Counted from the stretch's first letter, positions 32,712-41,335 are shown. The stretch: 64,000 nucleotides of DNA from Lachnospiraceae bacterium 3-1 (GCA_000403255.2 KE159582.1:62001-126000); one strand, 5' to 3'. Translations and numbers: made by a program. Notes: a model not told the origin generated them from the sequence alone.

Positions 32712-33689
32712 ATGGAAGAAACAAAAACAGAATTACAGTTGATTAAATTGTCGGAGATACAGTCGCAGGAAGTTTCTTGGCTGTGGTTTCCATTTATCCC
32801 CTATGGCAAGTTGACAATCATTCAAGGCGACCCGGGCGATGGAAAGACAACATTTATACTGAACATAGCGGCGAAACTGTCTAAGGGAGAAAATTTGGAC
32901 GGAGGAATGAATTTTACAGAGCCTTTGAATGTCATCTATCAGAGTGCGGAGGACGGTCTTGCTGATACAGTAAAACCCCGATTGGAACAGGCAGGGGCAG
33001 ACTGTGAGAAAATCTCGGTCATTGATGAAAAGATAAAATCCCTTTCCATGATAGATGAACGCTTGGAAGAAGCTGTTATAAAGACAGGCGCAAGGCTGTT
33101 GATTTTAGACCCGATACAAGCCTATTTGGGCGGCGGCATGGATATGAACCGGGCAAACGAAGCAAGGGATATGACAAAGAAATTAGCGGCACTTGCAGAG
33201 AAATACCAGTGTGCGATTGTTCTTGTCGGGCATATGAACAAGGCGGCAGGAAATAAGGCGGCGTATCGGGGAATGGGTTCGATTGATTTCTTTGCAGTTG
33301 CTAGAAGCGTCCTCTTAGTCGGCAGGGTTGAGGGGGAAGAAAATATAAGGGCTGTGGTGCAGATTAAAAACAACCTTGCGGCGTTCGGACACCCGAAAGC
33401 ATTTGCACTGTCGGAGGACGGTTTTCAGTGGCTGGGGGATTATGAGATTACCGCTGATGAAGTCTTGGGCGGCATTGCTCCTAAAGCAAATAAAATGGAA
33501 CAGGCGAAACGATTACTCCGGGAACTGGCAGAAACAAACAACGCCATGCAGAGCAATGAGATTTTTAATCTTGCGGAGGAACAGGGCATATCAAAACGGA
33601 CACTGGAAAATGCGAAGAAAGAGTTAGGTATTCGGGCGAAGCGGATAAACAATACATGGTATTGGGAACTGGATAAAATCAGACAGTGA
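32712..33689 (+). CDS. RepA-like P-loop ATPase of IME-A
   Basis: 325 residues from ATG 32712, which follows TGGAGG. Walker A IIQGDPGDGKTTFILNIA (about 37-54), Walker B RLLILDPIQAYLG, an SVI-type sensor region GHMNKAAGNKAAYRGMGSID, as in the RepA/DnaB-like hexameric helicases used by plasmids and mobilizable elements. A C-terminal winged-helix-like segment (AEEQGISKRTLENAKKELGI) follows. Same position as the 40170 gene in IME-B, though from a different branch. Probably unwinds the element after excision for replication or transfer. Confidence 0.85.
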   Translation: MEETKTELQLIKLSEIQSQEVSWLWFPFIPYGKLTIIQGDPGDGKTTFILNIAAKLSKGENLDGGMNFTEPLNVIYQSAEDGLADTVKPRLEQAGADCEKISVIDEKIKSLSMIDERLEEAVIKTGARLLILDPIQAYLGGGMDMNRANEARDMTKKLAALAEKYQCAIVLVGHMNKAAGNKAAYRGMGSIDFFAVARSVLLVGRVEGEENIRAVVQIKNNLAAFGHPKAFALSEDGFQWLGDYEITADEVLGGIAPKANKMEQAKRLLRELAETNNAMQSNEIFNLAEEQGISKRTLENAKKELGIRAKRINNTWYWELDKIRQ

Positions 33690-33819
33690 CGGACAGGCAA
33701 GGTAACAGCGCAACAATGCAGGGTATTAGAATTTTGCAGTCTTGGAATTGCGCTCTTGAAGATTGCAAGGTTGCAAAAATTATAGACATTGCAATGTTGC
33801 GCTGTTGAGAGAAAGCAGG

Positions 33820-34020
33820 GAAGCGGCGGTATCAAGGCGGCGAAAAGCCGCCCACCGTCCGTTAGGACGGTAGCCCCCGGCAGGGCGCAAAACCTGCTTG
33901 CAGGTTGCATTTTTGTTGGCGTAGCTGACAAAAGTGCTTTTGCGTTACTTTCGCAGAAAGTAACAAAGGAGGGGCTTTGCCCCGATACTTCCCGAACTAC
34001 TAATGTTCGGGAAGGTTCCA
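33820..34020. other. oriT-like region of IME-A with clustered inverted repeats
   Basis: Between the RepA-like gene and the relaxase: GGCGGC...GCCGCC, ACCGTCC-gtta-GGACGGT, AACCTGC-tt-GCAGGTT, GTTACTTTC-gca-GAAAGTAAC, GGGGC-ttt-GCCCC and TTCCCGAAC...GTTCGGGAA. The stretch GCGCAAAACC to AAGTAAC is nearly the same in front of the relaxase at 50627, with paired substitutions in one stem. Position and structure fit the transfer origin. The 33690-33819 part before it has no gene. Confidence 0.65.
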
Positions 34021-34074
34021 TGATAATGCACCGTATCCGGCGCTCATTACCCGACAGGGAGAAAGGGAAATTGA

Positions 34075-35445
34075 TTGAAACGGACTATCAGCGTTATGAC
34101 AGGGAAAGGCTCTGTCAACCACAACAGCAGAAAATTCCACGCAAAGAACACTGACCCGGAGCGTAGCTGTCTGAATGTGGAATACTGCAATGAAAATATC
34201 AAGGACGTATACCATGAATTATTTGATGAAGCACTTGCCCGGTACAATGAGAAGCAGACCAGAAGTGACCGCATAATTGATGATTATTATGAGAAAATCT
34301 GTTCCGGCAAACAAGAGAAGCCATTCCATGAGATTATTTTGCAGATAGGCAACAAGGACGATATGGGGGCAAAAACAAAGGACGGACAGCTTGCGGCGAA
34401 AATACTTGATGAATATATGCAGGACTTTCAGCGGCGCAATCCCACATTGAGAGTGTTCTCTGCCTATCTCCACATGGACGAAGCCACACCGCATCTGCAT
34501 ATAGATTTCGTACCCTATACGACTGGAAGCAAGAGAGGGCTTGAAACAAGGGTGTCATTAAAAAAGGCACTGGCAGAACTTGGCTTCAAAGGCGGCACAA
34601 GGAGCGAAACGGAACGTAACCAGTGGGTAGCGGCAGAGAAAGAACATCTTGCGGAGATTATGCTAAAGCATGATATTGAGTGGGAGAAAAAGGGAACACA
34701 TGAGAAGCATTTATCGGTTTTGGATTTTGAGAAAAAGGAACGTGCAAAAGAGGTTGCCGAACTGGAGCAGACAATTTCCGGCAGTAAAGAGGAATTATCC
34801 GATATTCTTCATCAGCAGATAACGGCAGGGCAGGAAACGGAGCAGATACGGAAAGAGAGCGAAGCAATCCGGCAGGAAGTATCAAAACTTTCCGCTACAA
34901 ATCATCTTCTCAAAGAGCAGACGGAAACACTGACAGAAGATAAGGAAAAGTTGCTATCTGAAAATGAAAAGTTGGAAAAACAGCAGAAAAAGTTACAGCA
35001 GGAAATCAACAAAATGGTGCAGTCAAAAGAGGTTATGGAGCACAACATTCACGCCTATGATGAAGATGTAAAATGGCAGTTGGCAGAGCCGGGGGCATTG
35101 ATGAGCGCAAAGAATTATCGGGATAAAAAAGCACTTCCGCTTGTGGAGAAATTGAAAGAGGTCGTTAAAAATCTGACTATCAAATGCGTACAGCTTATGG
35201 AGCAAAGCAGGAAGCTGACTGCCAAAGTAGACGGGCAACAGAAACACATTAGCCGTTTGACGGATAAGGTTATGGAGCAGAACGATACCATAGACCGATT
35301 GCAGGAAAAAGTGTCTGATTTGGGGCGTTTGGAGCGTCATTTAGGCAGAGAGCAGGTGCAGTCGATAGTGGAACAGTCAAAGGCGTTAGAACAGGCAGAA
35401 AGGGCAATGAAACGCCCGAAACGTGCCTTTGAAATGAGCCGATAG
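34075..35445 (+). CDS. MobV (Pre/Mob)-type relaxase of IME-A
   Basis: 456 residues from TTG 34075. N-terminal KRTISVMTGKGSVNHNSRKF, a helical region with NVEYCNENIKDVYHELFDEA, and the metal-binding motif H-x-D-E-x-x-P-H-x-H (YLHMDEATPHLHIDFVP, near residue 145), then TTGSKRGLETRVSLKKALAE and HEKHLSVLDFEKKE. The C-terminal half is a long coiled coil. Relaxases of this group nick oriT and stay bound to the strand end; the oriT-like repeats lie just upstream. Close relative of the gene at 50627. Confidence 0.9.
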   Translation: MKRTISVMTGKGSVNHNSRKFHAKNTDPERSCLNVEYCNENIKDVYHELFDEALARYNEKQTRSDRIIDDYYEKICSGKQEKPFHEIILQIGNKDDMGAKTKDGQLAAKILDEYMQDFQRRNPTLRVFSAYLHMDEATPHLHIDFVPYTTGSKRGLETRVSLKKALAELGFKGGTRSETERNQWVAAEKEHLAEIMLKHDIEWEKKGTHEKHLSVLDFEKKERAKEVAELEQTISGSKEELSDILHQQITAGQETEQIRKESEAIRQEVSKLSATNHLLKEQTETLTEDKEKLLSENEKLEKQQKKLQQEINKMVQSKEVMEHNIHAYDEDVKWQLAEPGALMSAKNYRDKKALPLVEKLKEVVKNLTIKCVQLMEQSRKLTAKVDGQQKHISRLTDKVMEQNDTIDRLQEKVSDLGRLERHLGREQVQSIVEQSKALEQAERAMKRPKRAFEMSR

Positions 35446-35464
35446 GAAAGGGGATTGATAGGAT

Positions 35465-35779
35465 ATGACGGATATGGAGAAGAAAGTTATGATACGGCTG
35501 TGTGCTAAAATCGTAGCAGATACAGACCTTTACGAAACGGACAGGGAAGTGCAAAATCTGATAGACTGGGTATGCCTGTCAGAGCAGATAAAGGAAAACA
35601 ATAATACAATCCGCAATCTAACCGGAGAATATAAAAAGATAGAGCCGGATTGCCATGAGGGAGTACGGGCGCAATTGGAGCGCATGAAAGAACTGTGCAA
35701 AGAGCGGAATAATCTGTATGAGAAGCAGAATGACTTGAAAGGGCAGAAACAGAAGATTGAGAAATCATTGGAGCGATAA
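35465..35779 (+). CDS. Small coiled-coil protein after the relaxase
   Basis: 104 residues, 19 bp after the relaxase, RBS-like GGGGATTGATAGGAT. Charged and helical (MTDMEKKVMIRLCAKIVADT to KGQKQKIEKSLER), with a coiled coil over the second half. It may be an accessory mobilisation protein; no family recognised. Confidence 0.65.
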   Translation: MTDMEKKVMIRLCAKIVADTDLYETDREVQNLIDWVCLSEQIKENNNTIRNLTGEYKKIEPDCHEGVRAQLERMKELCKERNNLYEKQNDLKGQKQKIEKSLER

Positions 35780-35880
35780 GAAATGTGGGGCGTAGCGGTT
35801 GCTATGTCCTGTATTTTTTGTGGTAAATAAGGAATAAAAGTGGTATAATCAAATGAACAAAGCAGGAGTTAAAGAAAAAA

Positions 35881-36129
35881 ATGGAAGATAAAAAGATATT
35901 GCTTGATAATATTGATAAAATTCATACAACCGAAATGGGAATTGATAGAATTAAAAGAAACCTAAAAATAGATACAACAGATGTTGTTGAGTACTGTAAA
36001 AATAAAGTGTTAGATAAAAATTGTAACATATACAAACAGGGCAAAAACTGGTATTGTGAGGTTGAAAATATCAAAATTACTATCAATTCATATAGTTATA
36101 CAATTATCACGGCACACATTGTTAAATAA
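35881..36129 (+). CDS. Small hypothetical protein in IME-A cargo
   Basis: 82 residues (MEDKKILLDNIDKIHTTEMG; IDRIKRNLKIDTTDVVEYCK; a final NIKITINSYSYTIITAHIVK). The pattern IDRIKRNL...VEYCKNKV followed by YKQGKNWYCEVENIKITINS resembles the small DUF3781-type cargo proteins, but this is from memory. RBS AGGAG 15 bp upstream. AT-rich compared with the mobilisation genes, suggesting separate acquisition. Confidence 0.65.
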   Translation: MEDKKILLDNIDKIHTTEMGIDRIKRNLKIDTTDVVEYCKNKVLDKNCNIYKQGKNWYCEVENIKITINSYSYTIITAHIVK

Positions 36130-36156
36130 AATCGGGATTTGCGGAAGGTGTTTCCT

Positions 36157-36420
36157 ATGAAAAAAGCAGATATAAAAGCAGTTGTTGAAAATAGGTTCCG
36201 TGAACTTGGGGCAAAGCAATTAGAATTATATCCGTCAGGTATTTGTTGGACAATGAATGGAGAATTTTTTAAAGTATCTACATTAACAGACTTTTGGGTA
36301 TTAGAGTGGACTGATAATCATTCTTATGCTTCAAATTACTGTTTTGAAGATATTGCCTCAATGCCATATGATATATCTGAGCAAGAAATAATCTGGCAGG
36401 TAGATAAACTATTATTGTAG
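36157..36420 (+). CDS. Small hypothetical protein in IME-A cargo
   Basis: 87 residues from ATG 36157, chosen because GGAAGG lies 10 bp before it (a TTG at 36139 is the alternative). Sequence runs KADIKAVVENRFRELGAKQL, then SGICWTMNGEFFKVSTLTDF, WVLEWTDNHSYASNYCFEDI. A small alpha/beta protein without known motifs, similar in size to immunity-type proteins; function unknown. Confidence 0.6.
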   Translation: MKKADIKAVVENRFRELGAKQLELYPSGICWTMNGEFFKVSTLTDFWVLEWTDNHSYASNYCFEDIASMPYDISEQEIIWQVDKLLL

Positions 36421-36444
36421 ATTTGAGTTTATGAGGATAGAACA

Positions 36445-36900
36445 ATGTTCAAGACAGGAAATTATAAGATAGGTTTTGATATATGGGGATTGACGTTGTT
36501 TTTGGCAATAATGCTCCCTAATTTTATATGGTTTGCTGTTCCTGCTGTTAATGATGTGCTAAGGAACAAATCAGTAACTCCTCTTGTAGATATGATTGCT
36601 TCTGTTTTTCAAGCCGTAATGGTTGTGGCACTATGTGTTATTGTCAATAAATATTGTCAAAAACCTATGAAGAAAGTATTGTTTAGAGGAATTGCTATTT
36701 TATTAGTGCTGTATTATATTGGCTGGTGCTTATACTATGCAGGAAATATAAATCCAGCGGTAATTATAGATTTGAGTATTGCACCTTGTTTAGCATTTCT
36801 ATTGTTTTCAATATCAAGAAAAAATGTAGTAGCACTATTATCAGCAAGCATATTTATGTTATGTCATGTTCTGTATGGCATTATGAATTTCATTATGTAA
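36445..36900 (+). CDS. Small membrane protein
   Basis: 151 residues with about five hydrophobic segments: LTLFLAIMLPNFIWFAV, MIASVFQAVMVVALCVIV, FRGIAILLVLYYIGWCLYY, VIIDLSIAPCLAFLLFSI and LLSASIFMLCHVLYGIMNF. Starts FKTGNYKIGFDIWGLT. RBS GAGGA. No transporter motif is evident. AT-rich cargo gene of IME-A. Confidence 0.7.
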   Translation: MFKTGNYKIGFDIWGLTLFLAIMLPNFIWFAVPAVNDVLRNKSVTPLVDMIASVFQAVMVVALCVIVNKYCQKPMKKVLFRGIAILLVLYYIGWCLYYAGNINPAVIIDLSIAPCLAFLLFSISRKNVVALLSASIFMLCHVLYGIMNFIM

Positions 36901-36937
36901 CTACAAATTCTCGTTTGTAAAGAGGTATTGTAAGGAT

Positions 36938-37228
36938 ATGAATAAAATTATCAGTTGCTGTGGTGTTATATGTTCTGAATGTGAGTATTATCCGATAGAT
37001 TGTAAAAGCTGTCCGATAATCAAAGGACAGGTATTCTGGTTGGAATATACCGACGAAAAAATATGCGGAATATATGATTGTTGTGTAAATACTAAAAAAA
37101 TAAAGCATTGTGGAAAGTGTGAGAAAGTTCCTTGTAACAAGTATAATGGTTCTGACCCCACAAAAACTCTTAAAGAAAACAACGAGGATTTAATCAATCA
37201 GTTAGCGCAACTCCGCACAATGGAATAA
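36938..37228 (+). CDS. Cysteine-rich DUF3795-type protein
   Basis: 96 residues: MNKIISCCGVICSECEYYPI, DCKSCPIIKGQVFWLEYTDE, KICGIYDCCVNTKKIKHCGK, CEKVPCNKYNGSDPTK. The arrangement of ten or more cysteines, with CGVxCSxC at the start and CGKCEKxPC later, matches the DUF3795 family, thought to bind metal or an iron-sulfur cluster. RBS AAGGAT. Last gene of IME-A. No terminator directly follows; 37229-37801 is intergenic. Confidence 0.75.
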   Translation: MNKIISCCGVICSECEYYPIDCKSCPIIKGQVFWLEYTDEKICGIYDCCVNTKKIKHCGKCEKVPCNKYNGSDPTKTLKENNEDLINQLAQLRTME

Positions 37229-37447
37229 GAATCATATTCTGCCGTTTCTTTTAAAACTGGATATTCCAGTTTATAGGAAAGGTGGGGAAAAGGCATTGTT
37301 ACGCTTTAGGGGATTTTAAATGCTTATTTTATAAGGGATTTAGCAGTAAAAATAATAATTATTGTATATTATGCTATTATCATCAAAACAGGGGCTATGT
37401 TGCGTAACGAGGACGATTATATTACCTTTCCTTGTTAATGTAATAAT

Positions 37448-37469
37448 TACATGGTGCTAGCACCATGTA
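37448..37469. repeat. Perfect 22-bp palindrome
   Basis: TACATGGTGCT and its exact reverse complement AGCACCATGTA are directly joined at 37448-37469. In the gene-free stretch 37229-37801; could be an operator or a recombination or resolution site. The stretch also holds the att-like sequence at 37617 and an integrase-arm-like repeat at 37689. Confidence 0.6.
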
Positions 37470-37616
37470 GACATGGCAGTTAAGGAGAAAATCTGTGATA
37501 CCCGTATGATACCTGTTTGCTCTGAAACTGTAAATACGGCGTAAAATATGGATATTATGGCTATGAAAACCCTTAAAAAGTAATTAAATATTTAACAATT
37601 ATGTTATGGTTATAGG

Positions 37617-37627
37617 GAGTTCGAATA
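37617..37627 (+). other. Candidate attachment site, left end of IME-B
   Basis: GAGTTCGAATA occurs here and again at 56425-56435, in the same orientation, bracketing a complete integrase-to-cargo unit of 18.8 kb. The sequence resembles the T-loop of tRNA genes, but no tRNA is present. Eleven bp of identity is short. Confidence 0.45.
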
Positions 37628-37688
37628 AACAAAAATGCTTAGTAAATCCAGTGTTTATGCGGGGTTGCGGGCTTTAGAAAGGTCTTTT

Positions 37689-37706
37689 GATAACAAATTG
37701 ATAACA
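37689..37706 (+). repeat. Terminal repeat of IME-B, left copy
   Basis: GATAACAAATTGATAACA, matched at 17 of 18 positions by 56306-56323 near the right end. Both copies lie 60-110 bp inside the candidate att sites, the place where integrase arm-type sites are usually found. Confidence 0.45.
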
Positions 37707-37801
37707 GTCGTTTGAGTGCGATTATTCTTGCTGTCAAGTGGTTTGTTGGTGGGGGAATGATTTGTAAGCGGTTTAGATGACTGGCATAAATCCATATTTA
37801 A

Positions 37802-37846
37802 AACGCCCTTAGCTGTGGGTAGGAACTCATGGCTAAGGGTGTTTTT
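37802..37846. terminator. Terminator downstream of the XRE repressor gene
   Basis: AACGCCCTTAGC (37802) pairs with GCTAAGGGTGTT (37832) and has T runs in both directions, so it can serve the minus-strand repressor gene and plus-strand transcripts from the left. Confidence 0.75.
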
Positions 37847-37857
37847 TGTTGTGCTTG

Positions 37858-38388
37858 TTAATCAGTTTTTAGTTTGTCCTTGAACTGTTCAACCAAGGTA
37901 TCACTCAATTCCTTAGAGGAGACTTTCGCCCAATGCTGCGTGGTGTCAAACTTCGGGTAATTGTACCGCCACTGGTCGTAATCTTCCCTGCTGATTTCCT
38001 CGGCAGAGAGTTTTACAGCCTGTTCCTGCCAAGCGGTAAGCATTTGCAGTAACTCGGCGGCATCCTTACTTTTGTCTTTGTTGACTTTCAAACAGACTTC
38101 TCCGTCTGCTTCACTGATAGTAAGTCCGTAAATGTCTTCAAGGGCAAATAAGGTGTGCATAAGCCCGATGTAGCTGTCAATGTCTGGTATGTCAAGAGCT
38201 TCTGGCATAACGTCCATAGCCTGTGCCAGAGCAGCCGTTAAGTCTGCCTTTGGTTTGCGTGAGCCAGTTTCGTACTGCGCCAGACGCACGTCTGCGCTCC
38301 GTTCGGGAAACCCGACAAGCATACCAAGATATTTCTGTGTCATGCCCCGCATAATGCGGAAAAAATGTATTCTTTCGCCAATTGCCAT
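37858..38388 (-). CDS. XRE-family repressor of IME-B
   Basis: 176 residues. N-terminal HTH: GERIHFFRIMRGMTQKYLGM, LVGFPERSADVRLAQYETGS, then RKPKADLTAALAQAMDV, followed by a long C-terminal region (about 80-176) with an acidic and helical character. Divergent from the excisionase and integrase genes, with the promoter between, so it probably keeps the element quiet. Same arrangement as the repressor at 58619, which is similar in size. Confidence 0.85.
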   Translation of the reverse strand: MAIGERIHFFRIMRGMTQKYLGMLVGFPERSADVRLAQYETGSRKPKADLTAALAQAMDVMPEALDIPDIDSYIGLMHTLFALEDIYGLTISEADGEVCLKVNKDKSKDAAELLQMLTAWQEQAVKLSAEEISREDYDQWRYNYPKFDTTQHWAKVSSKELSDTLVEQFKDKLKTD

Positions 38389-38494
38389 AGTGTTTCACTC
38401 CTTGTTCGTATGTTTATAAGGAGTATAACATATATGCTTAGAGAAAGTCGAGAATAAGTGAAACAAAAAAGTTTAATATTTTCTTGCAAACCTA

Positions 38495-38523
38495 TTGACA
38501 GTAGCAAAAAAGTTTAGTATTAT
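38495..38523 (+). promoter_or_regulatory. Promoter of the IME-B excisionase/integrase operon
   Basis: TTGACA (38495-38500), 17-bp spacer, TATTAT (38518-38523). The motif AAAAAAGTTTA-x-TATT occurs twice (38465 and 38506), and GCTTA-containing segments flank it; these are candidate binding sites for the divergent repressor. Confidence 0.65.
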
Positions 38524-38562
38524 GGATTAAGCAAAAACGCTTAACAAGAAAGGAGAAGTTAT

Positions 38563-38763
38563 ATGGACAACAAATTTATCCGTGTGGACGAGGTGGTGCA
38601 GGAGCTTTCCGTATCGAAGCCTTACGCCTATAAGCTCATCAAGAAATTAAATGACGAGCTGAAGGAGCAGGGGTTTATCACGATTGCAGGGAGAGTGAAC
38701 CGCCAGTATTTTCAAGAAAGGTTTTACGGGGCAGAAGAAAAACAGGGAAAGGAGATGGAGTAA
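38563..38763 (+). CDS. Excisionase-like DNA-binding protein of IME-B
   Basis: 66 residues with a MerR/excisionase-type winged helix: FIRVDEVVQELSVSKPYAYK, LIKKLNDELKEQGFITIAGR, VNRQYFQERFYG. It is directly followed by the integrase gene (stop TAA one base before ATG). It should steer the integrase towards excision. Paralogue of the gene at 59347. RBS AAAGGAGAAG. Confidence 0.85.
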   Translation: MDNKFIRVDEVVQELSVSKPYAYKLIKKLNDELKEQGFITIAGRVNRQYFQERFYGAEEKQGKEME

Positions 38764-39843
38764 ATGCCAGTATTTAAGAACGAGGGCAACGGCACTTGGT
38801 ATGTGATGGCTCGGTATGTGAACTGGAAAGGTGAACGTAAGCAGAAGTGTAAGCGTGGGTTTGCTACAAAACGTGAAGCGCAGGAGTGGGAGCGCAAGTT
38901 CCAGCTACAAAATTCCGCTGACCTTGACATGGATTTTGAAGCCTTTACAGAGCTTTATGCGAATGATGTCAAGAACCGACTGAAAGAGAACACTTGGCTG
39001 ACAAAGGAGCATATAATTCGGACGAAGATTCTCCCGTTCTTTGGGAAAATGAAAATTAGTGAGATTGGCACAAAGGAAATCATCGCATGGCAGAATGAAC
39101 TGCTTGCCTACCGTGACGAAAAGCGCAATCCCTATTCGCAGACGTATCTGAAAACCGTCCACAACCAGCTTTCCGCTATCTTCAACCATGCGGTGAGGTA
39201 TTACGACCTCCGCTCCAACCCTGCGGCAAAGGCGGGGAACATGGGGAGCGAGGAACACAAGGAAATGCTGTTCTGGACGAAAGAGGAATATAAGAAGTTT
39301 GCGGATGAAATGATGGACAAGCCAGTTTCCTATTATGCGTTCCAGATGCTTTACTGGTGCGGAATCCGAGAGGGCGAATTATTAGCCCTGACCGCCGCTG
39401 ATTTCAATTTTGATAAGGAAACAGTCACGATTAACAAATCCTATCAGCGTCTGCATGGCGAAGATGTGATTACTTCTCCGAAAACGAAAAAGAGCAACCG
39501 CACAATTAAAATGCCGAAGTTTCTCTGTGAGGAAATGCAGGAATATATCGGTATGTTGTACGGCTTAAAGAAGAAAGACCGCATTTTCACGGTAACAAAA
39601 AGCTATCTCCATCACGAGATGGACAGGGGCGCAAAAGCCGCAGGGGTGAAACGCATACGGATTCACGATTTACGCCACAGCCACATCAGCTTGCTGATTG
39701 ACATGGGGTTCTCGGCGGTGGCGATTGCTGACCGTGTGGGGCATGAGAGCATTGAAATCAATTACCGCTATGCACATTTGTTTCCATCAAAGCAGACAGA
39801 GATGGCAGACAGGCTTGACGATTTAGGGAAGGGGGATTTTTGA
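38764..39843 (+). CDS. Tyrosine integrase of IME-B
   Basis: 359 residues. N-terminal arm-binding domain GTWYVMARYVNWKGERKQKC, core-binding SAM-like domain (TWLTKEHIIRTKILPFFGKM to QLSAIFNHAVRYYDL) and catalytic domain with Arg in YWCGIREGELLALT, R-H-x-x-H box IRIHDLRHSHISLLI, GHESIEINYRYAHLF with the nucleophile Tyr. Full length for Tn916-type integrases. It integrates and excises the element, aided by the small gene just upstream. The MobC-like gene starts 1 bp after the stop. Confidence 0.93.
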   Translation: MPVFKNEGNGTWYVMARYVNWKGERKQKCKRGFATKREAQEWERKFQLQNSADLDMDFEAFTELYANDVKNRLKENTWLTKEHIIRTKILPFFGKMKISEIGTKEIIAWQNELLAYRDEKRNPYSQTYLKTVHNQLSAIFNHAVRYYDLRSNPAAKAGNMGSEEHKEMLFWTKEEYKKFADEMMDKPVSYYAFQMLYWCGIREGELLALTAADFNFDKETVTINKSYQRLHGEDVITSPKTKKSNRTIKMPKFLCEEMQEYIGMLYGLKKKDRIFTVTKSYLHHEMDRGAKAAGVKRIRIHDLRHSHISLLIDMGFSAVAIADRVGHESIEINYRYAHLFPSKQTEMADRLDDLGKGDF

Positions 39844-39844
39844 T

Positions 39845-40180
39845 ATGTCGGCAAAGAATTTAGACAACTGTAACCGTTGGAGAAATAAAACCGTCGCCTT
39901 TCGGGTATCTCCTGAAGAAAATGAGCGGATTGACAAAGCGGTGCGGCTTTCGGGGCTTACCAAGCAGGACTATATCACAAGGCGGCTTTTGTGCCAAGAT
40001 GTGGTCGTGCAGGGCAATCCGAGGGTGTATAAGGCTCTCCGCAATGAGCTTGCCGCTGTCCTTGCAGAATTACAGAGAATTGAAGCAGGCGGCAGCGTTG
40101 ACAACGAATTATTAGATACTATCGAATTGATTGCTATTATCCTCGGCGGTCTGAAAGGAGAGTGTGAAGATGGCGAATAA
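39845..40180 (+). CDS. MobC-like relaxosome protein of IME-B
   Basis: 111 residues. VAFRVSPEENERIDKAVRLS and GLTKQDYITRRLLCQD form a ribbon-helix-helix-like N terminus, followed by helices. Overlaps the RepA-like start. Same position and opening as the gene at 32224. Likely a relaxosome DNA-binding accessory for the MobV relaxase, now 10 kb away because of the Tn4451-like insertion. Confidence 0.75.
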   Translation: MSAKNLDNCNRWRNKTVAFRVSPEENERIDKAVRLSGLTKQDYITRRLLCQDVVVQGNPRVYKALRNELAAVLAELQRIEAGGSVDNELLDTIELIAIILGGLKGECEDGE

Positions 40181-41267
40181 AAAAGAAACGGCTGTCCCGA
40201 ATGTATCTGTTGGCGCAGATACGGGGCAACCGCTTAATGTAAACAATAACAGTATAACCAATTACCCGCCGAAAAACAATAGCAAAGTCCTTGAAATTGT
40301 TTCTATGGCAGAATTGTATGATTCTGTATATCCGAGCAAGCCGCCCTTGATTGACGGTCTGCTCTACCCTGGGACTTATCTATTCGTAGGTGCGCCGAAG
40401 CTTGGAAAGAGCTTCCTTATGGTGCAGATTGCCTACCATATCAGTATGGGTGTGCCGCTATGGGAATATCCCGCCCGAAAAGGAACGGTCTTGTACCTTG
40501 CCCTTGAAGATGATTACCGCCGCCTGCAGGAAAGGCTGTACCGTATGTTTGGAACGGACGGGGCAGACAGTTTATTCTTTTCTGTTTCGGCGGGTAATCT
40601 TGGAAACGGATTGGATGAACAGTTGCAGGAATTTATGAAACAGCATACCGATACAAAACTGATTATTATTGACACGCTCCAAAAGGTGCGGGAAGTCGGC
40701 GGGGACAATTACAGTTACGCAAACGACTATGAAATCATTACAAGGCTGAAACAGTTTGCAGACAGCTATGGTATCTGCCTCCTGCTTGTCCATCATACCA
40801 GAAAGCAAGGTTCTGATGATAAGTTTGACATGATTTCGGGGACTACTGGCTTGCTCGGTGCGGCTGACGGTGCGTTCCTGTTGCAGAAAGAAAAACGCAT
40901 CGGCAATGCCGCCACGCTTGAAGTGTCGGGCAGAGACCAGCAAGAGCAGAAACTCTATCTCCTCCGCAATCCCGAAACATTGTTATGGGATTTTCAAAAG
41001 GCAGAAACAGAACTTTGGAAAGAGCCGCCAGAGCCTTTACTTGAGGAAATAGACAAAAGAATTACTGCCGACTGCCCCTTGTGGCAGGGGACGGCGACGG
41101 AGCTTGCGGCTTGGCTGAAAACGGAGTTACAGCCGAACAGCCTTGCACGGAGATTGAATGTCCTGTCGGGACGTTTACTCAACGAATACGGCATTTTCTA
41201 TAAGCGGGAGCGGTATCATGAGGGACGGATGATAAAACTGTACCGTGGGGAGCGTGACGGTATGTGA
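40170..41267 (+). CDS. RepA-like P-loop ATPase of IME-B
   Basis: 365 residues from ATG 40170 (AAAGGAG upstream; GTG 40164 is an alternative). Walker A LFVGAPKLGKSFLMVQIAYH, ATP-sensing VLYLALEDDYRRLQERLYRM, Walker B KLIIIDTLQKVREVGG, and LLLVHHTRKQG. This is the RepA/AAA_25 helicase pattern. C-terminal winged-helix-like region (ELAAWLKTELQPNSLARRLN). Likely helps replicate the excised element. TGACGGT repeats begin at its stop codon. Confidence 0.88.
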   Translation: MANKKETAVPNVSVGADTGQPLNVNNNSITNYPPKNNSKVLEIVSMAELYDSVYPSKPPLIDGLLYPGTYLFVGAPKLGKSFLMVQIAYHISMGVPLWEYPARKGTVLYLALEDDYRRLQERLYRMFGTDGADSLFFSVSAGNLGNGLDEQLQEFMKQHTDTKLIIIDTLQKVREVGGDNYSYANDYEIITRLKQFADSYGICLLLVHHTRKQGSDDKFDMISGTTGLLGAADGAFLLQKEKRIGNAATLEVSGRDQQEQKLYLLRNPETLLWDFQKAETELWKEPPEPLLEEIDKRITADCPLWQGTATELAAWLKTELQPNSLARRLNVLSGRLLNEYGIFYKRERYHEGRMIKLYRGERDGM

Positions 41268-41335
41268 CGGTGTGACGGTATTTTTAGGAGCGGGGTGCGG
41301 TACTGGAATAACCGTCACACCGACGCAAACCGTCG
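41255..41335. repeat. TGACGGT repeats and an 11-bp inverted repeat after the RepA-like gene
   Basis: TGACGGT occurs at 41255, 41265 and 41273, and in inverse at 41311, with ACCGTCG at 41329. GGTGTGACGGT (41269-41279) and ACCGTCACACC (41311-41321) are perfect mirror copies. These may be iterons or an operator linked to RepA. GGGGCA/TGCCCC at 41357/41379 is a probable terminator between the convergent genes. Confidence 0.5.

Noticed and set aside
35881-36900. Reading the four small cargo genes as a toxin-immunity set
   Set aside because: Size and AT content fit, but no toxin domain or known immunity family is visible.
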